Below, piece by piece: positions 25,442 to 35,033 of a stretch of DNA of 64,000 nt (positions are counted from its first letter, which is position 1; every line of letters starts with the position of its first letter). The DNA is taken from the NCBI RefSeq assembly GCF_017163935.1, contig NZ_JABVZR010000001.1:1116001-1180000 (forward strand), in the 5' to 3' direction. The stretch comes from Novosphingobium terrae (GTDB lineage Bacteria; Pseudomonadota; Alphaproteobacteria; Sphingomonadales; Sphingomonadaceae). Both the position numbers and the translations under genes were made by a program. The notes under the pieces are model-generated. The model did not search any database, was not told the origin of the DNA, and worked only from the letters and a program-made list of their open reading frames with translations.

Positions 25442-25900
25442 TCAGCGGACCGACTTGCCCACTGCGTCCAGCACGCCGTTCACGAATTTGGCGTCGCGCT
25501 CTTCGAAGAAGGCATGGGCGACATCGACATATTCGTTGATGACCGTGCCGATGGCGATGTCATCGCGCGCGATCAGCTCATAGACGCCCGCGCGCAGCAG
25601 CTGAAGCATGGTCTTGTCGAGGCGTTCCAGCTTCCAGCCCTCGGCCAGCTTGGCCGACAGCGCCGCGTCGATCTCGCCGATGCGCGCCACGGTGCCCTTG
25701 ACCACATCGTCGAAATGGATGCGGTCGGCGTCGAGGAACTGCACGTCCTCAATCTCGGCACCCAGGCGATGGCGGTGGAATTCATCCAGCAGCGTGGCCA
25801 TCGGCGTGGCCTCCATCTCATGCTGGTACAGCGCCTGAACGGCCGCCAGACGGGCGGCGGCGCGGGCGCGATTGCGGGGCGTTTGGTGTTCTCTGCTCAT
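25442..25900 (-). CDS. nusB: NusB, transcription antitermination factor
   Basis: 152 residues from ATG 25900 with GAGGAC upstream. All-helical NusB fold: ARLAAVQALYQHEM, LDKTMLQLLRAGVYEL and TVINEYVDVAHAFFEERDAKFVNGVLD. It binds boxA RNA with NusE in rRNA antitermination. A longer reading to 26011 would overlap hisD and is rejected. Starts 7 bp after hisD. Confidence 0.95.
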   Translation of the reverse strand: MSREHQTPRNRARAAARLAAVQALYQHEMEATPMATLLDEFHRHRLGAEIEDVQFLDADRIHFDDVVKGTVARIGEIDAALSAKLAEGWKLERLDKTMLQLLRAGVYELIARDDIAIGTVINEYVDVAHAFFEERDAKFVNGVLDAVGKSVR

Positions 25901-25907
25901 AATGTCC

Positions 25908-27203
25908 TCATTTCCCCAGCCGGATGGAGACCGAACGGCCATGGGCGGGCAGCCCCTCGGCGTCGGCCAGAGCCACGGCGGCGGGGCCAATCTGGTGCAG
26001 GGCCGCCTCATTGAGCTGGATAAAGCTGGTGCGCTTCATGAAATCCAGCACCGAGAGGCCCGAGGCGAAACGGGCGCGCCGCCCGGTGGGCAGCACATGG
26101 TTGGGGCCGGCGACATAATCGCCCACGGCCTCCGGCGTATGGCGGCCCAGGAAGACCGAACCGGCATGGCGGATCTGCGCGAACAGGGCCTGCGGATCGT
26201 CGGTGGCGATTTCCACATGCTCGGCGGCCAGAGCGTTGGCCAGAGCGGGGGCTTCGGCGATAAGGTCGCGCACGGTGATGATCAGGCCGTGGGTTTCCCA
26301 GCTTTCACGGGCAGCCTGTTCGGTAGCCAACAGCTTCAGCTCCGCTTCCACGGCCAGCGCCACGGCTTCGGCGAAATCCGCATCGTCGGTGATGAGGATC
26401 GACTGGGCGGCGGGATCATGCTCGGCCTGGCTGAGCAAATCGACGGCGATCCAGTGCGGATCGTTCTTGGCATCGGCGATCACAAGGATTTCCGAAGGCC
26501 CGGCGACCATATCGATGCCCACCACGCCATAAAGCTGGCGCTTGGCCTCGGCCACCCAGGCGTTGCCGGGGCCGGTGATGACATCGACCGGCTTGATGCG
26601 ATCGGTGCCGTAGGCCAGCGCGGCAATCGCCTGAGCCCCGCCCACGCGCCAGATCTCATCGACGCCCGCGATATGCGCGGCGGCCATCACCAGCGGGTTG
26701 ATCTCCCCGCCCGGCGTCGGCGTGGTGACGACAAGGCGCTCGACCCCCGCCACCTTGGCCGGAATGGCGTTCATCAGCAGCGAGGACGGATAGGCCGCGC
26801 GGCCACCCGGTACATAGAGCCCCGCCGCATCCACCGCGCGCCAGACAGCGCCAAGGCGAACGCCCTGCGCATCGGTGTAATCGCGGTTTTCGGGCAGCTG
26901 GGCGGCGTGATAGGCGCGGATACGTTCGGCGGCGGTGTCCAGAGCTTCGCGCAGCTCCGGGGCCAGCGCTTCGTAAGCGGCTTGGCAAGCCTGAGCATCG
27001 ATGCGCCAGTCGGCTTCGGTCACCAGCGGGTGGCGGTCGAACTTGCCGGTGAGTTCGGCCAGCACTTCATCGCCACGCGCGCGCACATCGGCCAGAATCT
27101 GCGTGACCAGCGCGCTGACATCGCCATCGCTCTCACGTCGGTTGGCGACCTGCGCCGCAAAGACCTGCGCGAAATCCGCGTCGCCTGTGTCGAGCCGGAT
27201 CAT
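25908..27203 (-). CDS. hisD: HisD, histidinol dehydrogenase
   Basis: 431 residues. Catalyses the last two oxidations of histidine synthesis with NAD+ and zinc. Contains [14 protein letters not shown], the [16 protein letters not shown] region, [14 protein letters not shown] and SQAEHDP with Zn/catalytic residues. The start overlaps the hisG stop by 4 bp. The other his genes are not in the window. Confidence 0.97.
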   Translation of the reverse strand: MIRLDTGDADFAQVFAAQVANRRESDGDVSALVTQILADVRARGDEVLAELTGKFDRHPLVTEADWRIDAQACQAAYEALAPELREALDTAAERIRAYHAAQLPENRDYTDAQGVRLGAVWRAVDAAGLYVPGGRAAYPSSLLMNAIPAKVAGVERLVVTTPTPGGEINPLVMAAAHIAGVDEIWRVGGAQAIAALAYGTDRIKPVDVITGPGNAWVAEAKRQLYGVVGIDMVAGPSEILVIADAKNDPHWIAVDLLSQAEHDPAAQSILITDDADFAEAVALAVEAELKLLATEQAARESWETHGLIITVRDLIAEAPALANALAAEHVEIATDDPQALFAQIRHAGSVFLGRHTPEAVGDYVAGPNHVLPTGRRARFASGLSVLDFMKRTSFIQLNEAALHQIGPAAVALADAEGLPAHGRSVSIRLGK

Positions 27204-27862
27204 GCCGCCGCCTTCGCCGCCAGAGCGCGGAAACGGTCCACCAGCGCGCCCACGCGCGGATCGGTCTTCAGCGCCGCGCGGTTGACGATCAGCCGCGCCG
27301 AAATCTGCATGATCTGGCTGGTTTCCACCAGCCCATTGTCCTTCAGCGTCTTGCCCGTCGAGACCAGATCGACGATCCGGCTCGCCAGACCCAGACCGGG
27401 GGCCAGCTCCATCGCGCCGTTGAGCTTGACCACCTCGGCCTGAATGCCGAGGCGCTCAAAGTGCTGACGGGTCAGGTTGGGGTACTTGCTGGCGACGCGC
27501 AGATGGCTGGCGGTGGCGTCCGCCGCATTGCGCTCCACCGGCTCGGCCACGGACAAACGGCAGTGCCCGATGTCCAGATCGACGGGCGCGTAAAGGTCGG
27601 CATAGGCGAACTCATCCACCACATCGCTGCCCACGATCCCGGCCTGCGCAGCGCCATGGGCCACGAAGGTCGCCACGTCGAAGGCGCGCACGCGGATCAG
27701 GCGCATGTCGCTGTCTTCGCACGCAAACGACAGCGCGCGGCACTTGGGATTATGGAACTCTGCCTCGGGCACGACACCGGCGCGTGCCATCAGAGGCAGG
27801 GCCTCCTCCAGAATGCGGCCCTTGGGAATGGCGAAGGTGAGCGGTTTGGCGGATGTGGACAT
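27200..27862 (-). CDS. hisG: HisG, ATP phosphoribosyltransferase (short form)
   Basis: 220 residues from ATG 27862. First step of histidine synthesis. Contains [26 protein letters not shown] and the PRPP loop [14 protein letters not shown]. It ends without the C-terminal regulatory domain, so this is the short form that normally needs HisZ; no hisZ is seen here. Element copy 2 lies about 97 bp upstream, leaving a short promoter region. Confidence 0.96.
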   Translation of the reverse strand: MSTSAKPLTFAIPKGRILEEALPLMARAGVVPEAEFHNPKCRALSFACEDSDMRLIRVRAFDVATFVAHGAAQAGIVGSDVVDEFAYADLYAPVDLDIGHCRLSVAEPVERNAADATASHLRVASKYPNLTRQHFERLGIQAEVVKLNGAMELAPGLGLASRIVDLVSTGKTLKDNGLVETSQIMQISARLIVNRAALKTDPRVGALVDRFRALAAKAAA

Positions 27863-27958
27863 AGGCCGCGCCTTAAGCTGAGACCGGGAAAAGGGCAACT
27901 GCCCGCGATGCGATGATGGTGATCGGGTTTGGGGCAGGGGGTTTGAAGAAGGGAAAAT

Positions 27959-28163
27959 GCGAGGGTGTTACACCCTCGCGCTCCCATGACGTCTTCCGAC
28001 GAAGCGGCAGTGGTGCCGCATCGTGGTGCCGGATCTCTCCACCTGCGCCACCTATGGCGCCGCAGGCATGAATTTCCTGCCTGCGGCGCTGCAAACTGGG
28101 CGCAAGGCCGAACCCGAAGCGCAAGGTAGACAGTAAAGGGAGCGCGAGGGCGATGGCCCTCGC
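27959..28163. repeat. intergenic palindromic element, copy 2
   Basis: 205 bp, orientation A to B. Left hairpin GCGAGGGTG-TTA-CACCCTCGC; right hairpin with arms GCGAGGGC around GATG. The centre is short: the inner CGCCGCAGG and CCTGCGGCG arms are only about 12 bases apart. It lies head-to-tail between hisG (5' side) and the stop of a hydrolase gene, which it touches within 2 bp. Confidence 0.88.
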
Positions 28164-28165
28164 AT

Positions 28166-29047
28166 TTATTCTTCCTTCAAAAACCCTTCCAGAACTTCAT
28201 TCACCTTTTCTGCCGCGGCCCATGGCGAAAAATGCCCCACGCCCGGCAGGCGAGCGATCCTTAGATCGGGGCAAACCTCTTCCAGCCCGTCCAGACAGGC
28301 GGGCAGCAGATCGCGATCCTCCATGCCCCAGATCACCTGAACCGGCATCGGCAGAGCGGCAGGCAGGGGCGTGAGCGAAGGCGCATCCCCGGGCGGCACC
28401 ACGATCGGGCTGGCGCGATACCAGTTGACCATGGCCCGTGCCGCTTCGCCATCCTGCCAGCGGGTGAGCAGGTGGGCGCGTTCCTCCGGCTCCATGGCGG
28501 CCAGAGCACCCTTGCCGAACAGGCGCAGCAGGGTGGGGGCTAGACCTCGGGCGGCCAGATCCTCGTCGATGGCGGGATCGCGCAGGGCGGTGATATAGGC
28601 GGAGGCCTCGCGCTGGGCCGCATCGGTGCAAAGCAGCTGCTGGAACAGGCTGGGATGCGGCGCATTGGCGATGGCCAGCCTGCTGACCCGGTCAGGCGCG
28701 ATGTGGGCGACCAGCCATGCGACCATACCGCCCCAGTCGTGGCCGATCAGAGTGAAACGCTCGATACCAAGGGCATCGGCCAGCGCCAGCACATCTCCGG
28801 CCAGCTTTTCCGGGGCGTAATCCTCCACGCTGGCGGGTTTGGAGGAGGCGCCATAGCCGCGCTGATCCGGGGCGATGCAGCGATAATGGGTCGCGAAATG
28901 CGCGATCTGGTGCCGCCATGTCCGCCAGCTTTCGGGAAAGCCGTGGAGGAAGATCAGCGCGGGCGCATCCTGCAGCCCCGCCTCGCAGACATCCAGCGTG
29001 ACGCCCGTGCGCAGCTTGATTGGCTTCGGATCGGGCAGGGCGATCAT
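28166..29047 (-). CDS. alpha/beta hydrolase, epoxide hydrolase-like
   Basis: 293 residues. The HGFPESW oxyanion motif and GHDWGG nucleophile elbow have Asp as nucleophile, as in epoxide hydrolases and haloalkane dehalogenases. A cap-domain NWYRA offers a Tyr, and the C-terminal GVGHFSPW supplies the His. The natural substrate is unknown. Starts with a 4-bp overlap behind the Nudix gene; third in the bolA-Nudix-hydrolase unit. Confidence 0.9.
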   Translation of the reverse strand: MIALPDPKPIKLRTGVTLDVCEAGLQDAPALIFLHGFPESWRTWRHQIAHFATHYRCIAPDQRGYGASSKPASVEDYAPEKLAGDVLALADALGIERFTLIGHDWGGMVAWLVAHIAPDRVSRLAIANAPHPSLFQQLLCTDAAQREASAYITALRDPAIDEDLAARGLAPTLLRLFGKGALAAMEPEERAHLLTRWQDGEAARAMVNWYRASPIVVPPGDAPSLTPLPAALPMPVQVIWGMEDRDLLPACLDGLEEVCPDLRIARLPGVGHFSPWAAAEKVNEVLEGFLKEE

Positions 29048-29490
29048 GCCGGGGCCAGCCCGACTTCGACCAAAAGGTCGGACAGCTCTTCGGGATAGAT
29101 GACCTCGGGCCAGCCGGGGATTTCATCGGGCGTGAACCAGCGGTGTTCCAGCATCAGCGCCTGTTCGCTGGCGGTCAGGGCGTGGGGGCTGATCGCGGGA
29201 TCGGAAACGCGCACGATGTAATAGCGCTCCTCGCCGGTGACCTCTTCGCCATCGAAGGTGACGAAATCGCAGCCGCCGCGTGCAACCTCCGGGCCGGGAT
29301 CGGTGTCGATGCCGGTTTCCTCCAGCAATTCGCGGCGGGCGGCGGCGTCGAAGCTTTCGCCCTCATCGCATTCGCCGCCGGGCGTCGCCCACAGGGGAGG
29401 CCGATCCGAGGGTGTGAAGCGGAACAGCAGCACGCGGCCCGCGCCATCCACCAGCAGGATGCGCGCGGCGCGGCGAATGCGGCGCGGCAT
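29044..29490 (-). CDS. Nudix hydrolase
   Basis: 148 residues from ATG 29490. The complete Nudix box GGECDEGESFDAAARREL-LEETGI follows PLWATP. The C-terminal part has EHRWFTPDEIPGW, as in MutT/NUDT-like enzymes. Hydrolyses an unknown nucleoside diphosphate derivative. A longer start at 29532 would run into bolA; the shorter one has GGACG upstream and lies 4 bp after bolA. Confidence 0.9.
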   Translation of the reverse strand: MPRRIRRAARILLVDGAGRVLLFRFTPSDRPPLWATPGGECDEGESFDAAARRELLEETGIDTDPGPEVARGGCDFVTFDGEEVTGEERYYIVRVSDPAISPHALTASEQALMLEHRWFTPDEIPGWPEVIYPEELSDLLVEVGLAPA

Positions 29491-29494
29491 GAGC

Positions 29495-29791
29495 TTATTC
29501 GTCCGGAGCGGTGGCGCGGATCGCCAAGGCATGCACGCGCTGGCCGGGGATGTCGCCCAGCGCGCGGTTGACCATGCGCTGGCGCATCACGCGGTTCACA
29601 CCGGTGAAGGATGCGCTCTCGATCTCGACGGTGAAATGCGATTCGCCCGTGCCGTCGTCACCCATATGGCCGGCGTGAGAGGCCGAATCATTGACCACCT
29701 CCAGCCGGGTCGGGGCGAAGGCGGCGGTCAGCAACTGGTGGATTTCTGCGGCGAGGGGGCCGGTGGGGGCGATGGATGGGGTCTGGGTCAT
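29495..29791 (-). CDS. bolA: BolA family protein
   Basis: 98 residues with the BolA class II/KH-like fold: LEVVNDSASHAGH, SHFTVEIESASFTG and RMVNRALGDIPGQRVHAL. BolA proteins bind monothiol glutaredoxins and take part in iron-sulfur handling. Divergent from the J-domain gene across 55 bp. Confidence 0.93.
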   Translation of the reverse strand: MTQTPSIAPTGPLAAEIHQLLTAAFAPTRLEVVNDSASHAGHMGDDGTGESHFTVEIESASFTGVNRVMRQRMVNRALGDIPGQRVHALAIRATAPDE

Positions 29792-29846
29792 GTTATGCTC
29801 CTTACACCCTTTTCATCCCGTTCGTCCTGCATCTATGGGGAGCTTG

Positions 29847-30449
29847 ATGAAACATGACCGCTTCCATGGCCGGGTGAAGGGCAATGCTCGCCCCTGCGAC
29901 TGGCCTGACTGCCCCAATGAGGGCGAATTCCGCGCGCCCGGCCTGCGCCCCTCGGGCTTTGACGGTCCGGGCGACTACCGCTGGTTCTGTCTGGACCATA
30001 TCCGCGCCTTCAACGCGGGCTACGACTATTTCGAGGGCATGAGCGCCGAGGAAATCTGGCAGGCGCAATCCCCGATCCATGGCTGGGCCAGCGAGCAGCG
30101 CGCCTTCCGCCCCACCGCCGGGGTGGACGACGCCCCCCGCTGGGCCGATTACGCCGATCCGCTGGAGGCCATCGCGGCCCGTGCTCGGGGCTTTTCCAAG
30201 GCGCGCCATGCTCAGGCCAATCCGGCGCAGCGGGCCGATGGCCGCCCGGTCACGCCCGAGGAACGCCGCGCGCTGGAGCTGCTGGAACTGGGCATCGATG
30301 CCGACCGGCGGCAGTTGCGCTCTCGCTATTCCGATCTGGTCCACCGCTATCACCCGGATCGCAACGGTGGCGACCGCAGCCACGAAGCCAAGCTGCAGCA
30401 GGTGGTGGAGGCCTACCAACTGCTGCGCAAGGCGGCGGCTTTCAGCTAA
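29847..30449 (+). CDS. J-domain protein with N-terminal Cys cluster
   Basis: 200 residues from ATG 29847 behind GGGGAGC. The N-terminal region has C17, C22, C48 and H51 (CDWPDCPNEG, WFCLDH), a likely zinc site. The C-terminus is a short J domain (LELLELGIDADRRQLRSRY, RYHPDRNGGD with HPD at 169-171). In many alphaproteobacteria, as far as I recall, this protein is followed by cobS and cobT. Here a four-gene minus-strand cluster separates it from cobS. Presumably a DnaK co-chaperone with a narrow client. Confidence 0.88.
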   Translation: MKHDRFHGRVKGNARPCDWPDCPNEGEFRAPGLRPSGFDGPGDYRWFCLDHIRAFNAGYDYFEGMSAEEIWQAQSPIHGWASEQRAFRPTAGVDDAPRWADYADPLEAIAARARGFSKARHAQANPAQRADGRPVTPEERRALELLELGIDADRRQLRSRYSDLVHRYHPDRNGGDRSHEAKLQQVVEAYQLLRKAAAFS

Positions 30450-30464
30450 CGACGTCGGCGGCCT

Positions 30465-30908
30465 TCAGCTGGAAGCCTCGCACAGGGCCGCCAGTTGCTC
30501 GGCGCAGGCGGTCCAGCCCTGGACGAAGCCCATGTCCTGATGCTGGCGCATGGCCTCCTCGGTCCAGTGGCGGGCGCTGGCGGTGTAGCGGGTGCCGCTG
30601 CCCTCGGGCGCGATGGACCAGATGCCGATCATGAAGGGGCCGGTGGGCTCCAGATCGCCGGTGACGGCATCGGTGACGGCAAAGCGCTTGCCCTCTTCAT
30701 AGGCGAGATAAATGCCGCGATGCTGCATCACCTCGCCGTCGGGGCCATGCATCACCATGTCGCAGACGCCGCCCGGGCGCCGGTCCTGAGCGGTGATGAT
30801 GGCGCGCCATGGCTTGGGGCACCACCATTCCTCCTGCCGGTTGACCATCACATCCCACACCGTTTCGGGCGGCGCGGCGATCAGGCGGTTGATCGACAGT
30901 TCGTTCAT
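30465..30908 (-). CDS. SRPBCC (AHSA1-like) domain protein
   Basis: 147 residues of the START/Bet v1-like fold: INRLIAAPPETVWDVM, WWCPKPWRAI, RTGRYTASARHW-type strand and a long C-terminal helix (GFVQGWTACAEQLAAL). Such proteins bind hydrophobic ligands; no specific function is known. It directly abuts the PhnB-like gene (30909) in a four-gene cluster. Confidence 0.88.
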   Translation of the reverse strand: MNELSINRLIAAPPETVWDVMVNRQEEWWCPKPWRAIITAQDRRPGGVCDMVMHGPDGEVMQHRGIYLAYEEGKRFAVTDAVTGDLEPTGPFMIGIWSIAPEGSGTRYTASARHWTEEAMRQHQDMGFVQGWTACAEQLAALCEASS

Positions 30909-31403
30909 TCAGGAGTCTCCACGCCGCGCGGCTTCGATGGCGGCAATATCGATTTTCACCATAGTCTGCATGGCCGCAAAAACGCGAGCCCGCACATCAG
31001 GATCGGGATCGGACATGCCTTCGCTAAGAGCCCGGGGGATCACCTGCCAGCGCAGGCCCCAACGGTCCTTGCACCATGAGCAGGCGATGCCTTCGCCGCC
31101 CTCGGCAATCAGCGCGTCCCAGTAGCGGTCTGTTTCTTCCTGCGTTTCGGTGGAAATCTGGAAGGAGAAAGCCTCGCTGTGCTGGGTCTGTCCGCCGCCG
31201 TTGAGGCCGGTGCAGCTCACGCCCATCAGCGTGAATTCCACCATCAGCACATCGCCTTTCTTGCCGCCCGGATAGTCGGCGGGCGAGCGATGCACGGCCT
31301 TCACGCTGCTGTCCGGAAACAGATCGGCGTAGAAGCGGGCTGCGGTCTCGGCGCCGCCCTTCCGGGCCGCGTCGAACCACAGGCAGGCGGTGATCTTGCT
31401 CAT
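30909..31403 (-). CDS. PhnB-like VOC-superfamily protein
   Basis: 164 residues, PhnB / 3-demethylubiquinone methyltransferase-like type: KITACLWFDAARKGGAETAARFY, VEFTLMGVSCTGLNGG, SFQISTETQEETDRYWDAL and CSWCKDRWGLRWQVIP. Despite the family's database name it is a glyoxalase-fold protein of unknown function. Overlaps the GST gene by 4 bp. Confidence 0.88.
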   Translation of the reverse strand: MSKITACLWFDAARKGGAETAARFYADLFPDSSVKAVHRSPADYPGGKKGDVLMVEFTLMGVSCTGLNGGGQTQHSEAFSFQISTETQEETDRYWDALIAEGGEGIACSWCKDRWGLRWQVIPRALSEGMSDPDPDVRARVFAAMQTMVKIDIAAIEAARRGDS

Positions 31404-32026
31404 GCCATATCCTTTGGCATCAGATCATTGTCGATGGCCTTGGCGTCCTTGTAGGCGGGGCGCTCCATCAGCCGGGCGGCATAGGCGACAAAGCTGTCAT
31501 GCCGGGGCAGGGTCTTGAAGCCCAACCCCCACAACACCTGACTGCCGACATAGACATCCGCCATGGTAAAGCGCGGCCCGCAGACGAAATCATGCGTGTC
31601 GAAATGGCCCGCCAGCGTCTCGACCATCAGATCGAAATTGCCGAAACCGCAGGAGCGGACCTGCTTCTCATTGGGCTCGAAACCGAAGGCGCGGGCGGTG
31701 ATCGCCTGCTCCACCGGGCCGGCGGCGAAGAACAGCCAGCGGTAGTAATCGGCGCGCTCCTGCGCCGTGGGGGCCAGTCCGGCTTCGGGATGAGCCTCGG
31801 CCAGATAGGCGCAGATCGCGGCGCATTCGGTGATCACCGCATCGCCAGCGCCGTGATGGATCAGCGTGGGCAGCTTGCCCATGGGATTGGCGGCCAGAAA
31901 GGCCTCTGGCTTGGGCTCGCCATAGCCGACGATCACCTGATCATAGGTCGCGCCAGCCTCATGCAGCGCCCAGCGCGCGATCTGGCCGCGCGACATCGGG
32001 TTGGTGAAGAAAGTGTAATCGGCCAT
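31400..32026 (-). CDS. glutathione S-transferase family protein
   Basis: 208 residues. Thioredoxin-like N-terminal domain (TFFTNPMSRGQIARWALHEA, with GKLPTLI and the ITECAAICAYLAE motif) and an all-helical C-terminal domain from about residue 90. Ser in NPMSRG could be the catalytic residue. It lies between PhnB-like and VOC genes; the cluster may handle reactive or electrophilic compounds, which is inference. Confidence 0.9.
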   Translation of the reverse strand: MADYTFFTNPMSRGQIARWALHEAGATYDQVIVGYGEPKPEAFLAANPMGKLPTLIHHGAGDAVITECAAICAYLAEAHPEAGLAPTAQERADYYRWLFFAAGPVEQAITARAFGFEPNEKQVRSCGFGNFDLMVETLAGHFDTHDFVCGPRFTMADVYVGSQVLWGLGFKTLPRHDSFVAYAARLMERPAYKDAKAIDNDLMPKDMA

Positions 32027-32044
32027 TTCTCAATCCTCCACGCC

Positions 32045-32863
32045 TCAAGCCTCCACCGGATCGGCACCGCCGACCAAAGCGAAAGGAGCGCCCTGCGGAT
32101 CGATGCCCATCAGGATCCAGTCACCGCCCGGCACCTCCATCGGCCCATGCACCACCTGACCGCCATGCTCTTCAACAGCGGCCTTGGCGGCGGGAATGCT
32201 CACCACGCGGAAATAGTGATTCCAGTGCGGCGGGGGCGATTGCGGCGGGCTGGTCATGATCGCGCCCAGCGTCACCTCGCCCTTGCCGATAAACTGATAG
32301 GTGCCAAAACCGCCCATATCCATCGAGCCGGGCAGCGACCAGCCGAACAGCCCGGTGTAGAAACCCACGGCGCTCGCCTGATCGGAGGTATGCAGCTCAT
32401 TCCAGCCGCAGCGCCCGACCTGCGTGGGCGAGAAAGCCGTGCTGGGCCCGTTGCCGGGCTGCGGCACCGGGGTCATGATGTAGAAGGGCGCGCCCCACGG
32501 GTCCATGACCATCGCCATGGTGCCCACATCCAGCGTGGTGGCGGGCATCAGCACGCGCCCGCCGCGCTTCTCGATCGCCTCCAGCGTGGCGGCGCAATCC
32601 TCGACGCTGACATAACCCAGCCACATCGAGCGCGCGCCCTGCGCCTTCATCTCGGCGGTGATGGTCAGCATGCCGCCCACCATCGGGCCATCCTGCGCGG
32701 TGATCATGGCATAGGCGGTGTCGGGCTCGCTCATCGGCATGGCGTCGAGCGTGATCGACCAGCCGACCACCGCTTCGTAGAACGCCTTGGCCGCATGGGG
32801 ATCATCGGCCAGCAGTTCGTACCAGATCCAGTTGCCCTGAAGATCGCTGTGCAGATCGCTCAT
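32045..32863 (-). CDS. two-domain VOC family protein
   Basis: 272 residues from ATG 32863 with GGGGAGAC upstream; a much longer open frame to 33652 overlaps cobS and is not real. Two glyoxalase/VOC repeats (about 8-130 and 140-265): WIWYELLADDPHAAKAFYE and the matching GWNELHTSDQASAVGFYTG, each ending near PWGAPF or PQGAPF. The function is unknown. First gene of the VOC-GST-PhnB-SRPBCC cluster. Confidence 0.9.
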   Translation of the reverse strand: MSDLHSDLQGNWIWYELLADDPHAAKAFYEAVVGWSITLDAMPMSEPDTAYAMITAQDGPMVGGMLTITAEMKAQGARSMWLGYVSVEDCAATLEAIEKRGGRVLMPATTLDVGTMAMVMDPWGAPFYIMTPVPQPGNGPSTAFSPTQVGRCGWNELHTSDQASAVGFYTGLFGWSLPGSMDMGGFGTYQFIGKGEVTLGAIMTSPPQSPPPHWNHYFRVVSIPAAKAAVEEHGGQVVHGPMEVPGGDWILMGIDPQGAPFALVGGADPVEA

Positions 32864-33034
32864 GATATGTCTCCCCCGAGTGCAGGCCTTATGATGAGTC
32901 GTAATAACGCCGATGGTGACAGTCTGGCGGCCAATGGCAACCATCATCACAACCACCGGCTTGGACCAAAGTTGCCCGAAACACGCTTCAAAGATGTTGC
33001 AGCCGCGAGGATCGGCGGTTAACCCGAAAACACG

Positions 33035-34027
33035 ATGACGCAGATTCTGAACCTTCAGCCCGACAGTGCCTCCTCTACGGTCATGGCCGCCCCCGACAAA
33101 ACCGTCGATGTGCGCGAGACCTTTGGCATCGATATCGACATGCAGGTGCCCGCCTTCTCGGTGGCGGACGAGCGCGTGCCGGACCGCGACGACAGCTATG
33201 TCTTCGATCCCGACACCACGCTGGCGATCCTTGCAGGCTTTGCCTTCAACCGCCGCGTGATGGTGCAGGGCTACCACGGCACCGGCAAGTCGAGCCATGT
33301 CGAGCAGGTGGCCGCGCGTTTGAACTGGCCGTGCATCCGTATCAATCTGGATGCTCACATCAGCCGTATCGATCTGATCGGCCGCGACGCCATCGTGCTG
33401 AAGGATGGCAAGCAGGTCACCGAATTCCGCGAAGGCCTGCTGCCCTGGGCGCTGCAGACGCCGACGGCTCTGGTGTTCGACGAATATGACGCTGGCCGCC
33501 CGGACGTGATGTTCGTGATCCAGCGCGTGCTGGAGACCGAGGGCAAGCTGACGCTTCTGGATCAGAACCGCGTTATCCGCCCCTCCAAGTGGTTCCGCCT
33601 GTTCGCCACGGCCAACACCGTGGGTCTGGGCGACACGAGCGGGCTCTATCACGGCACGCAGGCGATCAATCAGGGCCAGATGGACCGCTGGAACATCGTC
33701 GTCGGCCTGAACTATCTGCCCGCGCAGATCGAGAGCGAGATCGTCCTCAAAAAGGTCGATGGCGTGGCCGACAAGACCGTGGCCGATATGGTCAAGGTGG
33801 CCGAGTTGACCCGCCGTGGTTTCATCAATGGTGACATTTCCACCGTGATGAGCCCACGTACTGTGATCACGTGGGCGCAGAACACCGCGATCTTCAAGGA
33901 TATCGGTTTCGCGTTCCGTCTCTCGTTCCTGAACAAGTGTGACGAGACCGAGCGGGTGCTGGTGGCCGAGTACTACCAGCGCGTGTTCGGCAAGGATCTG
34001 CCTGAGAGCGTGGTGGGTAAGGCTTAA
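33035..34027 (+). CDS. cobS: CobS, cobaltochelatase AAA+ subunit
   Basis: 330 residues. AAA+ ATPase of the aerobic cobaltochelatase CobNST. Walker A GYHGTGKS (79-86), Walker [10 protein letters not shown] (about 144-151), sensor region [12 protein letters not shown]. In related genomes cobT usually follows, but here the gene ends 16 bp before element copy 3 and the next gene is convergent truA. CobT, and the rest of cobalamin synthesis, must lie elsewhere or be absent. Confidence 0.94.
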   Translation: MTQILNLQPDSASSTVMAAPDKTVDVRETFGIDIDMQVPAFSVADERVPDRDDSYVFDPDTTLAILAGFAFNRRVMVQGYHGTGKSSHVEQVAARLNWPCIRINLDAHISRIDLIGRDAIVLKDGKQVTEFREGLLPWALQTPTALVFDEYDAGRPDVMFVIQRVLETEGKLTLLDQNRVIRPSKWFRLFATANTVGLGDTSGLYHGTQAINQGQMDRWNIVVGLNYLPAQIESEIVLKKVDGVADKTVADMVKVAELTRRGFINGDISTVMSPRTVITWAQNTAIFKDIGFAFRLSFLNKCDETERVLVAEYYQRVFGKDLPESVVGKA

Positions 34028-34043
34028 GGGATTAAGGGAAGGT

Positions 34044-34278
34044 GCGAGGGTGTTACACCCTCGCGCTCCCGTTAATGTCTACGTTGCGCTTCGGGTTCGG
34101 CCTTGAGCTTAGTTTGCAGCGCCGCAGGCTTTAAATTCCCAGATCAGTGATAGGCGCCGGGGCTTTCTGCCTGCGGCGCCTTTCTGTTGCGCAGGTGGAG
34201 AGACTGGGCGCGAGGTTTCGGAGCCACTGCCGTATCGTCGGGAGACGTTCTGGGAGCGCGAGGGGGTAACCCCCTCGC
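34044..34278. repeat. intergenic palindromic element, copy 3
   Basis: 235 bp, orientation B to A. Left hairpin arms GCGAGGGTG around TTA; right hairpin arms GCGAGGGGG around TAA, followed by TTTTAT. Inner arms GCGCCGCAGGC and a centre of about 50 bases. It lies between convergent cobS and truA, 16 bp and 2 bp from their stop codons. Confidence 0.88.
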
Positions 34279-34280
34279 TT

Positions 34281-35033
34281 TTATCCTTCTTCTTCCGGAT
34301 AAAACGCCCGATCGAAATACAACCCGTCCGAAGGCGCATTCAGCCCCAGAGCCTTGCGATCGCGCGCCTCTAAAGCCTCGGCCATCTGCGAGACCTTCCA
34401 GCGCCCGAGCCCGACCAGCGACAGACAGCCCACCATCGAGCGCACCTGATGGTGCAGGTATGACCGGGCGGCGGTGTCGATGATCACCCAGTCTCCTTCG
34501 CGGCGGACATTCAGGCTATCCAGCGTTTTCAGCGGGCTCTGCGCTTGGCAATGCACCGAGCGGAAGGTGGTGAAATCATGCCTGCCGACCAGTGCTTGCG
34601 CGGCCTCGTGCATAGCCTGCGCATCCAGAGGCTTTTGCACCTGCCATGCCCGGTTGGCGTCGAGCGTGAGCGGCGCGCGGCGGTTGGCGATGCGGTAGAT
34701 GTAGCTGCGGCCGATGCAGGAGAAGCGGGCGTGCCAGTCGTCGGGGACGATGCGGCAATCGAGGACCGCGATGGGATCGGGGCGCAGGTGGAAGTTGAGG
34801 GCCTCCATCAGGCGGAAGGGAGCGATGTCTTTCGCGATATCGGCGTGGGCGCGCATCTGGAGGGCGTGGACGCCTGCATCGGTGCGCCCAGCGGCGAAGA
34901 GGATCGCGGGTTCGCCAGTGACACGCTCGATGGCTTCTTCCACGGCCTGTTGCACAGAGGGGCCGTGGGCTTGCCGTTGCAGGCCCATGAAGGGGGTGCC
35001 GTCGAACTCCAGTGTGAAGGCGAAGCGGGTCAT
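34281..35033 (-). CDS. truA: TruA, tRNA pseudouridine(38-40) synthase
   Basis: 250 residues. Catalytic Asp52 in GRTDAGVHA; also YDGTPF-type FDGTPFMG and the later [14 protein letters not shown]. Modifies uridines 38-40 in the anticodon stem. Start overlaps fmt by 4 bp. Normal length. Confidence 0.96.
   Translation of the reverse strand: MTRFAFTLEFDGTPFMGLQRQAHGPSVQQAVEEAIERVTGEPAILFAAGRTDAGVHALQMRAHADIAKDIAPFRLMEALNFHLRPDPIAVLDCRIVPDDWHARFSCIGRSYIYRIANRRAPLTLDANRAWQVQKPLDAQAMHEAAQALVGRHDFTTFRSVHCQAQSPLKTLDSLNVRREGDWVIIDTAARSYLHHQVRSMVGCLSLVGLGRWKVSQMAEALEARDRKALGLNAPSDGLYFDRAFYPEEEG

Noticed and set aside
32864..33652. Long N-terminal extension of the two-domain VOC protein
   Set aside because: It overlaps cobS in antisense and lacks family features; ATG 32863 has a good ribosome site.
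34090..34110. GGGTTCGGCC in arm B of the elements as a tRNA T-arm relic
   Set aside because: Only a few bases resemble a T-loop; there is no acceptor, D or anticodon arm in any copy.
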